In this document: positions 8,173 to 18,780 of the stretch, piece by piece
Position numbering within the stretch: the stretch's first letter is position 1
Layout: every line of letters starts with the position of its first letter
NCBI GenBank assembly: GCA_902799345.1
Contig: CADBZW010000005.1
Span: forward strand, 1 to 64,000
Length of the DNA: 64,000 nucleotides
DNA from: an uncultured Bacteroidia bacterium
GTDB lineage: Bacteria; Bacteroidota; Bacteroidia; Bacteroidales; F082
Reading direction: 5' to 3'
The notes under the pieces: generated by a model
What the model saw: only the letters and a program-made list of their open reading frames with translations
Database searches by the model: none
Told to the model about the DNA's origin: nothing
Made by a program: the position numbers and the translations under genes

Positions 8173-10662
8173 TTAGAAATCGAATTCGGTTTGAAGGGTT
8201 AGCGTGGCTAAGGTTAGCTTGGTATCTGCATCGAGCAAGGTAACTGTGAAATCGCCAGAGAAGCCTTCTTCGATGGCGATGGCCTGTTTGATGGAAAGCG
8301 TATCAGCAGGAATGGTGACGATGCCTGTTGTTTCGTTGTAGTATAAAGATTCAATTGGTTTGGCCATAACCTTGCCTTTACTATCGGTGACTTGCATGAT
8401 GACATGGAGCTCGTTGCTGAACAACTCGTCGGTGGTTATTTCAATTTGAAGTGATGGATTGAGGATGCGTACTGTGCCTGACTGTTTGTTCTTATAGGCC
8501 AAGGAAGCTGAGAAATGAGATTGTTCATGCTCTATGCGTTTGAGGGTAACGATTGGAACGATGTTTTCCTGTAGGGACAGGCCTTCGTGGAAGTAGGCAC
8601 AGCTCTTCTCGAAAACGCCAAAGCTTTCGGCAAAGCCGAAGCGGAACACATCGGTATGGATGCCCAGATGTTCGGGTTCGAGGAGCATCACATTGGGCGC
8701 GGGGTTGATGTCGCCAGCGACACAACGGCGTTCGGACAGCACCATATTGCCCAACGGAGGCGTGATTTTATCACCGTGCATATAATCGGGTTGCATCATA
8801 AAGCCGTGGTCGGCCATGATGAAGGCTTGCTGGAAACCACGCTCAGGTTTCAGACATTCATCGATGCAGCGATAGATGGTGTTGATTTCGGTTTTCATCG
8901 AAGAGAAACCGAAATCAGTGCGTTTGGATGATTCGCCTGCAGCGTCGATGGCCGTGCTGCGAATAACAAGCAACTGGGTATCGGCTGGGATATTGGCGGC
9001 TTCAAAAGTGTCGGAGGCCATGTCGAAGACTTTGGCCTGGGTGGAATTAGCAATGTAGTCTATACGCTCAGAAGGCAGTGCGATGAGTGTGTCATCAAGG
9101 AAGGGTTGCAGCTTGCCTTCGACAGGTTTCAGGGTCAACTTTTGCTCAGCATTGGGCAAGAGTGCAGCCATGCCGAAGCGAGTGACAGGCGGCATAGCGC
9201 ATAGCGAGGGAACGCAAGAGACCTCGAAATAAGGGCTGGCTTTTTCGGCCATTTCCATGCCTATCTCGAAGCGGAATGCATCGGCCATTACAAGCACCAC
9301 TTTCTTGCCTTGGGCAAGCAAAGGAGCGATATGGGTGTTGAATGCGTTGGTATTACGCTGGATGCCAATTTCACCTTGCAGCCCTTCGCTGGCCACCGTT
9401 TGTTGGTATTGCTGCACTTCCATTTCGGTGAAAGAACGGTAGGCATCTACAACGGCTTTTGAAAGGTCGTTGATATAGGGCGATACATGGCTGATGTCCT
9501 GCTCGATGGTCATGTAGTGACGGAAAGCATTGTCGGCCTTATAGCCTGTGGAGGCATACCATTGAGCGATGTCCTTAAATGAGGCATCGGCGGGTATGCT
9601 CTTTGAAGCATAGATGACCGCAAACAACTGGCAAGCATGGTCGGCGAGGTTCCAGAACTGGCGCACACTGTCGTCGGTTTCGTACCAGATGCTTTGCTTG
9701 TTCTTTGCCACCATTGCTTCAGCTTGTTCGTATTGGCCACTGCTGACAGCTTGGTTGAAACAGGTATATTCAACCTTGTTCTCGAAAGCGAAGGTGACCA
9801 CGGCACCAAGGTTGGTTGCTTTAGCAAAGCTATCGGCAAGGTGCAATTTATCCGAAATGCGTTTGGCTTGGCGTACATAGTCCTCACGCATATCCAAAAG
9901 GTTACGGATGCTGTTGCAGAGGTTGAAGATGGTTTCCTTATTCTCAGGCAAAGCCATAGGAATAGAGGCCATTGTATCGGGCAACTTGGTGGGCAAGTCA
10001 AGGACAAATTCGCTGAAAAGCAGGTATTGCCAAAGGTTTTCCTGCACTGAGGCCAGCGAATTGCCATCCGCATTGAGGCCGGGATAATGGTTCTCTGCCA
10101 ACTGCTTCCATTCCTGCATCCACGACAAATCGGCGACTGATTCAAGGCGCAACAAGCCAAGGGTCATTTCCTTTGGGCTCTTGCCATGGGTAAGGTTTTC
10201 GAGCACGGGATAGCTTGCGCCACCTTGCAAGGCATTGATGGAATTAAATTTGAGGTTGCCTTCGGCTTGCAGCTTGTCAATCTCAGCAGTCTTGTTTGGC
10301 AGGAATCGCTTGCTTATCATCAGCAAATCGTCGTTGGGACCAAAGGGGAAACACTCGCCGATTTGCGACAAGGCATAAAAAGGATCATCACTCTTCTCGC
10401 CTTCGGTGGCTGGAATGTGTTTGGAGCGGTAGATAAGCATACGCGCCTCGCGGTCTATCCCCAGCTTATTGAGATAGCAATCAAAGGCTTGCTCATAGGC
10501 GGCAAACGGGGTTTTGGTGGTGTTGATAACCGTGATGCCTTTGTTTTCGGCAAGAGGCAGCAACGAAGTGTATTTGCCTTCGGGGTCGTAAACGGTGAGG
10601 ACAGGATGCTTGTCGCTCATCCGAGAAATCCAGCTATCGATGATAAAACCTTGTATATCCAT
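8173..10662 (-). CDS. pglZ: BREX alkaline-phosphatase-superfamily protein PglZ
   Basis: An 829-residue BREX core protein. Alkaline-phosphatase-superfamily metal-site motifs are visible: VLVMADAFRFEIG (Asp near residue 462) and FIMADHGFM (Asp-His near 616-617). The N-terminal ~400 residues are helical and lack recognisable motifs, as in other type 1 PglZ proteins. It lies 12 bases downstream of pglX and 29 bases upstream of brxL in the same minus-strand operon. PglZ is required for BREX defence and for PglX methylation in characterised type 1 systems, although its biochemical activity is not settled. The PglZ domain is shared by all BREX types. Confidence 0.92.
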   Translation of the reverse strand: MDIQGFIIDSWISRMSDKHPVLTVYDPEGKYTSLLPLAENKGITVINTTKTPFAAYEQAFDCYLNKLGIDREARMLIYRSKHIPATEGEKSDDPFYALSQIGECFPFGPNDDLLMISKRFLPNKTAEIDKLQAEGNLKFNSINALQGGASYPVLENLTHGKSPKEMTLGLLRLESVADLSWMQEWKQLAENHYPGLNADGNSLASVQENLWQYLLFSEFVLDLPTKLPDTMASIPMALPENKETIFNLCNSIRNLLDMREDYVRQAKRISDKLHLADSFAKATNLGAVVTFAFENKVEYTCFNQAVSSGQYEQAEAMVAKNKQSIWYETDDSVRQFWNLADHACQLFAVIYASKSIPADASFKDIAQWYASTGYKADNAFRHYMTIEQDISHVSPYINDLSKAVVDAYRSFTEMEVQQYQQTVASEGLQGEIGIQRNTNAFNTHIAPLLAQGKKVVLVMADAFRFEIGMEMAEKASPYFEVSCVPSLCAMPPVTRFGMAALLPNAEQKLTLKPVEGKLQPFLDDTLIALPSERIDYIANSTQAKVFDMASDTFEAANIPADTQLLVIRSTAIDAAGESSKRTDFGFSSMKTEINTIYRCIDECLKPERGFQQAFIMADHGFMMQPDYMHGDKITPPLGNMVLSERRCVAGDINPAPNVMLLEPEHLGIHTDVFRFGFAESFGVFEKSCAYFHEGLSLQENIVPIVTLKRIEHEQSHFSASLAYKNKQSGTVRILNPSLQIEITTDELFSNELHVIMQVTDSKGKVMAKPIESLYYNETTGIVTIPADTLSIKQAIAIEEGFSGDFTVTLLDADTKLTLATLTLQTEFDF

Positions 10663-10674
10663 GATTCGTTTTGT

Positions 10675-13600
10675 TTATTCGTCAATATCAAGCTCGCCTT
10701 GGGTTGTGTTGGTGCGGCGACGCGTAGCCCTTTCGCGAGGACGGTTTTCGCATAGTTCTTCGAGACCATGAGTGAGTGCCATACACCAGTCGCGACGCGC
10801 CTTTTCGCGGATGCGTGACGGGAACATGGCGTAAGCCAAATGGCTCCAGTCGTACTCGCCCTGCTGCAGCTCGGCAAGATTGTCGCGGCATTCGTTTTGC
10901 CATTGACGGTGACGGAACAAGGTGACAAGCGGAGCCGCAGTGACTGGCACACCGTCGTCGTGGTTGGGTTTGTAATTGGTGTTGATGCGGCGCAGCTCTT
11001 CAGTGAGGCCTTCGTTTTCCTGCTGGAGCAACAACCAATGGTTGGCTTCGGTCTTATCGTTGGCAGCTTGTGCCTTGGTAAGGTTGTTGCGGATGATGGT
11101 TGCTTCGCTTTCGAGCTTTAGGATGAGCGAAGGCAGGGTGTTTTGGTTGAGCTTGGGATAGTATATCCAATAGGTGATTTCGCCTTGTGGCGAAGAGACT
11201 GGCCAATAGATGGGAGCCTTGCGGCGGCTCTTGGTGTAGCGACGGAAGTGGTAATCGAAGAAGCCCATAGGCTCATCGAAGTATTGCTGAAGGCTATCAT
11301 AACCGATGAGCCTGCAAAGCTCGAACTCCACATCATCGGCGATGGTTGGCCAGATGGTGTGGATGACATCGCGGACGCGTTTGGCGAGGCAAAGCGGACT
11401 TTGATCATCGTTGGAGAGGATGCCGTCATCAGGAATGTTGACGGGATAGTTGGCGGGGGCATTGCCCAGGCTGACAACTGGCATGAACGGCAGCGCATCG
11501 AACACATCGCCGAAAGGCGGAATGGTGTCGGGATGCTGAGCGAAGCGAACATCCCAACGGCCGAAGGCCATGCCGACCAGCTCTTGGATGATTTCCTGCG
11601 CCATCACTTGACGGTCGATGACATTTTGCTGCGTGGCTCCATCGATGGAAATCAGCTCTTCGTAGGGACGGCGGCTCTTATAGTCGTTAAGCGTTTGACG
11701 GAAATCGCTGTCTTTCTCAATGTTGGCCAAATCCATCCACAGGTCATCGTTTTGCTTGACCAGCTCTAAATAGGTGTCATTATCATTGCTCAGCTGTTGC
11801 TGCATGACATTGATGGCATCGGCAATGGTGGTGGTGATGTTCATCTGCCCTATCAGACCATGATATTCCAAATTGGTTTCATCAAGACTGAACCAGTGAC
11901 GCTTTATAGAAATTATCTTCCTCAGTAAAAATAATATCTCGTCTTGACTGATAGAATAGTCTGGCATTGGAAGAAGATTAACGTAACCATTTGACTTATG
12001 CTGCTCACAATACTGATTTATTACATATTGAGAATATATGGAGTTGATAAATGAATTAACAACCATACGCTGTAAATGGTTTTCAATTGGAATTAAATGA
12101 CCTTCATGTGTAAAGCAAAAGCCCATTTTTACAACATGGGCATCTAATATTTCTCCTCTTTTACCATATCCAATTCCTGCCATGAATTGGGAAGAAGTAT
12201 TACGTAAATTAGAACGACTTGCCATTGGTATTTCACCATTGCCCCACGCAATCATTTCTCTATAGACTTTATAAAACAAAGTATAAGCCCCACCATGATA
12301 GAGGCATTTAAAAACATTTCTGTTTTCAATTACTTCGAAAAAATTCCTGTAAAACATTTCAGGAGGCATGAAAGATGTTCCAAATAAAGCTGTGAAGCCA
12401 CGAGATTCAAGGTTTTTATTTTCAAACAAAGACAATAATTCTTCATTCAAATAATACCCTATTATTGTATTTGGTAAATTCTCAAATTCAATGGATTTAT
12501 TTATGAATGTCCATTGGGTCTGTACTCCTTCTTTGAGGCTGTTTATCATTGCCTGAATCTGCAAATGTTTTTCTTCAGGATTAACATCTTTAACATCAAA
12601 GAAAACACCAGATACATCAGAACTGATTTTGCGAAGCACCAGCGTAGAAGTTTCAACATAAGCATCCAGCACACCCCAACCAGTATCAGCACAATGGGTA
12701 ATGAAGCCACAAAGGTTTTGCTTACGGAAGTTTTCGTAAGAAGACTTGATCATCACAGTGCGGTCGAAGATAGCGCCCAGACGGCCTTCATCGGTAAGGA
12801 GCTGTTGCATACGGATGAAGAAGGCACAGACCAGGTTGCGGCACCAGTTAGTATAATTATCATCAAGATATTTTGATGTGTTCACTGAACCTTCGCCAAA
12901 AGGCGGATTCATCAGGATGACATCGTAACGCTGCTGGCACAGCTCAATGAACGCAAAGCCACGAATGGCATCGTCGGTGAAAAGCACATTTTCGTAGCCT
13001 TCTTCTTCGCTGAGCTGTTGCGAAAGCGAGCGGAGGGTGTTCTGCAGGTTATCCGTGACCTGAGCAAAGAATTGCGCCTTGGCCTCGCGGCTTGAAAGCT
13101 TGGCCGCCTGAAGCGCTTGCGCTTCGTCGGCCTCGGTGTTGGCTGCAAACATGCTGAGTTGGGAGCCTCGGTTGACATTGCTCCAGTTGCTGCGCAGATC
13201 CTCAATTTCGCTTTCAATCTCCTTCTCCATTCGGATGAGGAGGCCAGCTTCGCCCACATAGAGCATCTTATCCCATACCTTACGGACCAAACGCTGCATG
13301 GGTTTGTCGAGACCTTGCATGAGGGCTGAGAGCATACGCTTGTTGCCCGGCATGGCCTCGGCAAGGATGAGGTTGGAACGACGGATGAGCGGACGGTTTT
13401 CGGAAGCAATACCCATTTCGCTATAGGAACGCTGCGCACGAAGCCAAAGGCTGAGTGCAGCCATCTGCAGGGCGCGAGGGTCAATCTCGCAACCGTAAAG
13501 GTTGTGTTCGAGGATAAGACCAGGAATGAGGTGACGGAATGATTCGCGTGTCTCGGTGTAGCGGAAATCGTGCAACAGCGAGGGTTGGTTGTCCCAAGCA

Positions 13601-14577
13601 TCGAGATAGATGTATTCCATGACTTCGTAGGCATAGATGCCGAAGTGCATGGAGCCGCAAGTTGGGTCGAGGATGCGGATTTCGGTAGGCTCTTTGAGTG
13701 GCACCGAAGGCAGCTCCTCATCGGGACGGCACACCATGTATTGACAGATGTCGCCGATATGGCTTTGGCCATTGGTCATTTCGTACCAATAACGGCCAAG
13801 GGCGTTGTCGGTCAAGAAACGGACGATGTATTCGGGCGTAAAGAACTGGTTGCGAATGGCCATTTCACGGCTATTGCGCGGCTTGTTGGAAGCATCGCGC
13901 ACGGCACGACGCTCTTCGATGGAATTGTAGTATTGGTAAATCCAGCCGATGGTTTCGTCTTCCTGCCAAAGGTTGAGGGTTTCGCCTGTTTGCGCATCCT
14001 GTGAAGCCGTGAGCTGCTCATCGTTGATGAGGTCGAAGAGCGCGAACATAGCTGTTTCATCAGGAAAGATGAGGCCATAAGGCGAAAAACGGTTGAAGAT
14101 GGAAGGCAGCTCGACCGAAAGTTCATCAAAGACGGATTGAATGTATGCCACATAGCGATTGAACAAAGGCATGTCGATGCCTTTGGTGACTTCTTTATAG
14201 ACATCGAAGCCGCCAGAGTTGTAGCCGTTGCGGATAGACTCGAAAATCAGTTCACGCTCCTCACACATGCGCAAGGCGCAGAAACGGTTGAGGATGGTGA
14301 AGGCCTGCTCGGCCACCAGCTGGCCGACGGCGATGCGCTCGGCATTGGCGGTGTTGGCTGGCAAAGCGTTTTGGATATGTTGCAGGCGGTCGCGAAGGAG
14401 CTTGGCCGTATGTAGGATGGTGGTGTCATCAGTGGGCAGCTCTTCAACAGCAAGTTGACGGCCATCCATCCAGATGCCGTAGTGCTGTTGGAGCAGAGCC
14501 GTTACATTGTCGGTAAGAAGGGTTTTCGCCCTTGTGACAAAACGCTCGATGACGGATTTACCAGATTGAGAAATCAT
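10675..14577 (-). CDS. pglX: BREX adenine-specific DNA methyltransferase PglX
   Basis: A 1300-residue methyltransferase. The SAM-binding motif I is DPTCGSMHFG near residue 307 (GSM rather than the commoner GSG) and catalytic motif IV is NPPFGEG near 556, so N6-adenine methylation is expected. Length and placement between brxC and pglZ fit type 1 PglX. In known BREX systems it marks host DNA at a non-palindromic site and is also needed for exclusion of phage. Residues about 645-910 (nucleotides about 11850-12640) are visibly more AT-rich than both flanks. This is where the target-recognition domain lies, which suggests exchange by recombination. The C-terminus is basic and Gln/Arg-rich (RERATRRRTNTTQ). 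It starts 4 bases after brxC ends. Confidence 0.93.
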   Translation of the reverse strand: MISQSGKSVIERFVTRAKTLLTDNVTALLQQHYGIWMDGRQLAVEELPTDDTTILHTAKLLRDRLQHIQNALPANTANAERIAVGQLVAEQAFTILNRFCALRMCEERELIFESIRNGYNSGGFDVYKEVTKGIDMPLFNRYVAYIQSVFDELSVELPSIFNRFSPYGLIFPDETAMFALFDLINDEQLTASQDAQTGETLNLWQEDETIGWIYQYYNSIEERRAVRDASNKPRNSREMAIRNQFFTPEYIVRFLTDNALGRYWYEMTNGQSHIGDICQYMVCRPDEELPSVPLKEPTEIRILDPTCGSMHFGIYAYEVMEYIYLDAWDNQPSLLHDFRYTETRESFRHLIPGLILEHNLYGCEIDPRALQMAALSLWLRAQRSYSEMGIASENRPLIRRSNLILAEAMPGNKRMLSALMQGLDKPMQRLVRKVWDKMLYVGEAGLLIRMEKEIESEIEDLRSNWSNVNRGSQLSMFAANTEADEAQALQAAKLSSREAKAQFFAQVTDNLQNTLRSLSQQLSEEEGYENVLFTDDAIRGFAFIELCQQRYDVILMNPPFGEGSVNTSKYLDDNYTNWCRNLVCAFFIRMQQLLTDEGRLGAIFDRTVMIKSSYENFRKQNLCGFITHCADTGWGVLDAYVETSTLVLRKISSDVSGVFFDVKDVNPEEKHLQIQAMINSLKEGVQTQWTFINKSIEFENLPNTIIGYYLNEELLSLFENKNLESRGFTALFGTSFMPPEMFYRNFFEVIENRNVFKCLYHGGAYTLFYKVYREMIAWGNGEIPMASRSNLRNTSSQFMAGIGYGKRGEILDAHVVKMGFCFTHEGHLIPIENHLQRMVVNSFINSIYSQYVINQYCEQHKSNGYVNLLPMPDYSISQDEILFLLRKIISIKRHWFSLDETNLEYHGLIGQMNITTTIADAINVMQQQLSNDNDTYLELVKQNDDLWMDLANIEKDSDFRQTLNDYKSRRPYEELISIDGATQQNVIDRQVMAQEIIQELVGMAFGRWDVRFAQHPDTIPPFGDVFDALPFMPVVSLGNAPANYPVNIPDDGILSNDDQSPLCLAKRVRDVIHTIWPTIADDVEFELCRLIGYDSLQQYFDEPMGFFDYHFRRYTKSRRKAPIYWPVSSPQGEITYWIYYPKLNQNTLPSLILKLESEATIIRNNLTKAQAANDKTEANHWLLLQQENEGLTEELRRINTNYKPNHDDGVPVTAAPLVTLFRHRQWQNECRDNLAELQQGEYDWSHLAYAMFPSRIREKARRDWCMALTHGLEELCENRPRERATRRRTNTTQGELDIDE

Positions 14578-14581
14578 GCGA

Positions 14582-17500
14582 TTAGTCGTTTAATTCAAGT
14601 TCGATAGAAGAGCCGTTGTCAAGCTCGTTGATGTGCTGTTGGAGCTGGTTGATGATTTGCATCAAATCAGCTTTAGTGGTGATGTGACGCTTAAGTGTAT
14701 AGCGATATCGCTGAGGGTTGGTTTCGTGAACCGAGGAGCCGCCACCTGTGCCAGGCATGCCTGGACCCTCAGGAGGAACTGGAGAGCCACCACCTGTGCC
14801 GGGGATGACAGCAGGCTTGTTGGCTTCGACAAACTCCTGAACCTTCTTTCTGATGTTTTCAAAATGGTGATTCATGTTGACCTCGAAGGAAACATTGATC
14901 ATGTCTCTGAGGTTTTCCAAAGAAGGCTCGCTATAGCTGAACTCGTATCGTGAAAGGCGCGTATCGATGACGGCCTTTTGCTCGTCTTTAAGGCTTATGT
15001 ATTCTTGTGACTGCTTGATTGACTCGACCTGTGCATTATAACTGGCCGTTTCTGAAGCGCAATAGGTGCTGCAAGCACCGTCGATAGCGGTTTCAATGTC
15101 GGTAAGCAAAGCGTTCAATTCGGCGGCACGCAGATACGCATCGGGGTCGGCGATAATAAGATTGTACTTGTTTTCTATCGCGTTGACCTTCTTGAAGTAT
15201 TCGTTGAGCGTATCAGATTTGGGCAACTTATTGGTTTCGATGATACGATGGTCAATCTTGCGGATGGCATCAAGGAACTTCGATTTTGTGTCTTCATCAT
15301 ACACGCTCTTTGCGTAAGTGAAGGCATTTTCGCAATCCTTGGTCAATAGCAAGGCAGGTGCTTCAGCACCTTCTGACTTGTCGATTTGATCAATATAGTT
15401 CATGGCTCGTTGCAAGACATCCTCACCCGCCATTTGGAATTTTTGATAGGTGTCAAGCATTTTGCGAGTGTTATGAACAAACAACCCCTTGCAGATTTTC
15501 TGATATGCCGCTTCGCAAATCTTATCCTTTTGAGGCAACACTTGACCTACATTGAAGAGCTTTTTCAGCTTATTGATGACTTCAATCAGCTGGGCTTTAG
15601 TAAGCTCCTCATCGGTGTTGAGCGACAGACCGACATTGTTGAAGGTTGTAGTGGTGCCCATCTCCTTAGCTGCCGTTTCAGAGAAGACCTTATAGGACTT
15701 GGCACCAGCACGAAGTTCGATGACACAGGCTTTGAGCAAAGTGGCCACAAGATAGCGGGTGGTTTCCTTGCTCCAGCCGTAGGGCGTGGCATCGAAATGC
15801 GTCAGCACTTCGCTGCCAGAGGTAATATCCTTTTGCGCGATGAACTCCTTGACCTCGACGAAGGCGAGGTTGGAGGTGTCGATAGAGCCGTCTTCTTTGA
15901 AAATGTCAAGTAGGTTCAGTGAATGAGGAAGTGTGCTGGTATCGGTGTATTTAGCCAAAGAAGTGACATCTGTGGCTTTCATCGACACGGGAGCCAGCTT
16001 GTATTTGTTGTAGATGGTTTCGGCAGCTTTCTTCAAGGCTTCTGTTTTATAATTGGCGGCAGTGACTTGCTGAGGCGAACCACGGAAGATGATTTCACTG
16101 TTGTTTTGGGCTTCTTTCAAGTAGTTCAACACCTTTTGACGTTTGCGCTCAGCATCGTCCTTTTGGGCGCGGACGTAATCCTGCACTTCCTTATTGGAAT
16201 CGGACTTATGGTTGGCATAGACGCGCAGGCTACGGACAATTTCTGTAAGCAGAACGTTGATATCGTTCTTGCATGTGCAAATCCAGTAGAGCGTTTGGCT
16301 ATTTTCTGCACGGGTACTTTCAGTGGTAAGCTCGTTGTGGGCATCTTGGAAGTTGGCCGCATCGACGAAACGGATGTTGATTTTGATGTTGTCCTTGGTA
16401 ATGATATTGCTATTGTGCCTGCCATAGAACAGTTCGACGCTGGCATTGATATGCTTTGATTCAAAGATGCTGACCGAAGGCGCTGGTGAAAAGATGTCGG
16501 TTACTAGGTCTTTCATCACCTCAGACAATTCAGCTTCGCGTGGCGCATAATTCAGTTCGGACTGAACGGTCAGGATGGCATTGGTCATGAAGCGGAATTT
16601 GCCATCGATTTCCTGCAAGGTCACACCAGGAGTGCCAATGATTTTGTCAATCTCATTGCGGACTGCGGTTTTGTCGACATCAGAGCCAACACGGTTGTAG
16701 AGCAAAGCACAGAGATTGTCGAAAGTAAGGTCAAAGTCATCGAGAATTTGCATGATGGCCACCGTCTTGCAGATGCGGATGGCCAAAGCATCATCGGCAA
16801 AACGCTTGATGGCGTTTTGAGCCGACTCAGTGATGTCGCGGAAATCCTTTGACATTTCCATATCGGCCAAAAGTATGTCGTAGAAATGCTCAGTATTGGC
16901 CAACACACCCACATTTTCATCGGCGAGGTGGTTGTCGACGAGAATATCGCGCACGAGGCGGATGACGGAACGAAGACCAACACCACCTGTGCTGCTGGCC
17001 AGCTTTTTAAGCTGACACATCAGGATGTCGATATGGACTGGCAAGAAGGGATAGAGATTGGCAAAGACCTCTTCATCAAGGATGGACTTATAGAGGGTTT
17101 TTTCGCCTACATTGAGCTTGGTGGCCAACTTGATTTTGGCCTCGTTATCGTTGAAGAGCTTCTTCAAATAGGCTTTGCCATCCACTGACTTGCCGAGCAA
17201 ACGCTTGGTAATAATCTCCTTGATGTCGTTGGCCTCGATGTTGACTCTTGTCGTGAAACGCTCAGCAAGTGTACGGATGCTATCAAGGTTACTACCACTA
17301 TCGTCTGTTAGCGTCTGTTGAGCAGTGGCAATCAACCAAACATCGCCTTTGAAACTGTCTTTGATGGTGTGCATCAAGCCCTGGAGCTTGTTGATTTGCG
17401 TTGGGTCGGCATTGATGAAATGGCCGACCTCATCAAGGACAAAGATGATTTTATCCTTGCCTGTAATGTTTTTCACCAAATCATACAAGCGTTGGATGCG

Positions 17501-18220
17501 TTCCTTTTCGTTTTCGATGACATCAATTTTCAACGCCTTAAACTCTTCAGCAGATTTGAAATCATCTGGGAAATAAATGGGCGCATACTTTGCCGCCTTG
17601 TTTTTAGCACGGATGTTAATGTTGTGAATATCTTCCCACTCCTGATTCTCTTCTTTTTTGAATTGTTTACAGAACTCTTCGTATCGACCATCAGCTTTCA
17701 GCATTGCCTCAAATTCAAATACTGCTGAATCTGTCGCGGTTGATACGCCAAGGAGTTTAAGGGTTTCGTAATAGATGCTATCACTAATGGTGGGATATTT
17801 ACCTGTGCGGGCATCAGCGTCCATATCAATCATCACAACAAAAGGATTGAACTTGCTGATGATAGTGTTATGGAAGGCTTTAAGTGTCGGGTCTTGAATG
17901 CGATCCATGAGGCGGGTGCCGAATGACACGCCATCTACAATTTTAGCCTTATCGAAAGAATAGCCGAGGTATTTGGCGAAGGAGCTTTTGCCCGAGCCAT
18001 AGAAGCCAGACACCCAGATGCCGACTTCCTTGGATGATTCGGAAAAAGCGCGTTCGAGTTTTTCGAGAACATTCTGGTAATTATCGTGGAGTTTTTGCGT
18101 TACCACATACTCGTTAATCTCCTTGCCAAGGTCTTCGGCAGAGCTGGCGGCAAAGGTAACAACACTTTCTATTTCGCGGTCGAGTTTCTTACTCTCATCA
18201 AACAATTCTTGAATTTTCAT
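14582..18220 (-). CDS. brxC: BREX ATPase BrxC
   Basis: A 1212-residue P-loop ATPase and BREX core protein. Walker A is FYGSGKSSFAKYLG near residue 75 and Walker B is KIIFVLDEVGHF near 260, both typical of BrxC/PglY (DUF499-like) proteins of about 1200 residues. The C-terminus has a Gly/Pro-rich linker (PGTGGGSPVPPEGPGMPGTG) followed by a short helical tail. The start lies 2 bases after brxB ends, so the two are probably translationally coupled. BrxC is required for defence and methylation in studied BREX systems; its molecular role is not fully defined. Confidence 0.93.
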   Translation of the reverse strand: MKIQELFDESKKLDREIESVVTFAASSAEDLGKEINEYVVTQKLHDNYQNVLEKLERAFSESSKEVGIWVSGFYGSGKSSFAKYLGYSFDKAKIVDGVSFGTRLMDRIQDPTLKAFHNTIISKFNPFVVMIDMDADARTGKYPTISDSIYYETLKLLGVSTATDSAVFEFEAMLKADGRYEEFCKQFKKEENQEWEDIHNINIRAKNKAAKYAPIYFPDDFKSAEEFKALKIDVIENEKERIQRLYDLVKNITGKDKIIFVLDEVGHFINADPTQINKLQGLMHTIKDSFKGDVWLIATAQQTLTDDSGSNLDSIRTLAERFTTRVNIEANDIKEIITKRLLGKSVDGKAYLKKLFNDNEAKIKLATKLNVGEKTLYKSILDEEVFANLYPFLPVHIDILMCQLKKLASSTGGVGLRSVIRLVRDILVDNHLADENVGVLANTEHFYDILLADMEMSKDFRDITESAQNAIKRFADDALAIRICKTVAIMQILDDFDLTFDNLCALLYNRVGSDVDKTAVRNEIDKIIGTPGVTLQEIDGKFRFMTNAILTVQSELNYAPREAELSEVMKDLVTDIFSPAPSVSIFESKHINASVELFYGRHNSNIITKDNIKINIRFVDAANFQDAHNELTTESTRAENSQTLYWICTCKNDINVLLTEIVRSLRVYANHKSDSNKEVQDYVRAQKDDAERKRQKVLNYLKEAQNNSEIIFRGSPQQVTAANYKTEALKKAAETIYNKYKLAPVSMKATDVTSLAKYTDTSTLPHSLNLLDIFKEDGSIDTSNLAFVEVKEFIAQKDITSGSEVLTHFDATPYGWSKETTRYLVATLLKACVIELRAGAKSYKVFSETAAKEMGTTTTFNNVGLSLNTDEELTKAQLIEVINKLKKLFNVGQVLPQKDKICEAAYQKICKGLFVHNTRKMLDTYQKFQMAGEDVLQRAMNYIDQIDKSEGAEAPALLLTKDCENAFTYAKSVYDEDTKSKFLDAIRKIDHRIIETNKLPKSDTLNEYFKKVNAIENKYNLIIADPDAYLRAAELNALLTDIETAIDGACSTYCASETASYNAQVESIKQSQEYISLKDEQKAVIDTRLSRYEFSYSEPSLENLRDMINVSFEVNMNHHFENIRKKVQEFVEANKPAVIPGTGGGSPVPPEGPGMPGTGGGSSVHETNPQRYRYTLKRHITTKADLMQIINQLQQHINELDNGSSIELELND

Positions 18221-18222
18221 GG

Positions 18223-18780
18223 TCAGAAGTTTTTGGAACGGTAATTACCATCGAGTTTATAGAAATTGAGAAATCTTTTGGCGAAGCCTTGTGCCTCGCC
18301 CGGGTATAGGACAAGCATGGGGACTGTGATTTTATTGTAAATCGTGTTCTCAATCAAGCCCATCTTATAAAGTGGATGGAGCATCTCCAAATCGGTGACT
18401 ACGATGAGAGGATGCTCAGCAGATTTGACTTGTTCTTGGAAATCGAGGATGGCCTTTTCCATCCACTTGGTTTCCTGTGTTTCGACGGCAAGGCTTTCGA
18501 AGATTTCATCTTCGGAATAGGAGTCGTCGAGCAACTCATCTTTATCAGGATAGTTGTTGAGGTATTCGAGGATGCGCTGGCCAATAGAAAACAGCTCGAC
18601 CTCGAAGCCGTAATACTTGGCTTTGGGGATGAGCGTTTCCTTGATGATACGCTTCATGTCAATGGCATCGCGCACATCGTAGGTGACATAACAGATGGGT
18701 TTGTCGCCTGTAGGGTTGGTTATATCGGGGCGGTTCAGATAGCTGAGCGCCTGGTTGAATTTATCATCATAAGATGCCAT
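18223..18780 (-). CDS. brxB: BREX protein BrxB (DUF1788)
   Basis: A 185-residue cytoplasmic protein of the BrxB/DUF1788 family. Visible features are the N-terminal FNQALSYLNRPD segment, a YVTYDVRDAIDMKRI strand-helix, VVTDLEMLHPLYKMG in the middle and VLYPGEAQGFAKRFLNFY near the end. The size is normal for the family. Its start overlaps the end of brxA by 14 bases and its end is 2 bases from brxC, a tight operon. Its biochemical role in BREX is unknown. Confidence 0.88.
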   Translation of the reverse strand: MASYDDKFNQALSYLNRPDITNPTGDKPICYVTYDVRDAIDMKRIIKETLIPKAKYYGFEVELFSIGQRILEYLNNYPDKDELLDDSYSEDEIFESLAVETQETKWMEKAILDFQEQVKSAEHPLIVVTDLEMLHPLYKMGLIENTIYNKITVPMLVLYPGEAQGFAKRFLNFYKLDGNYRSKNF

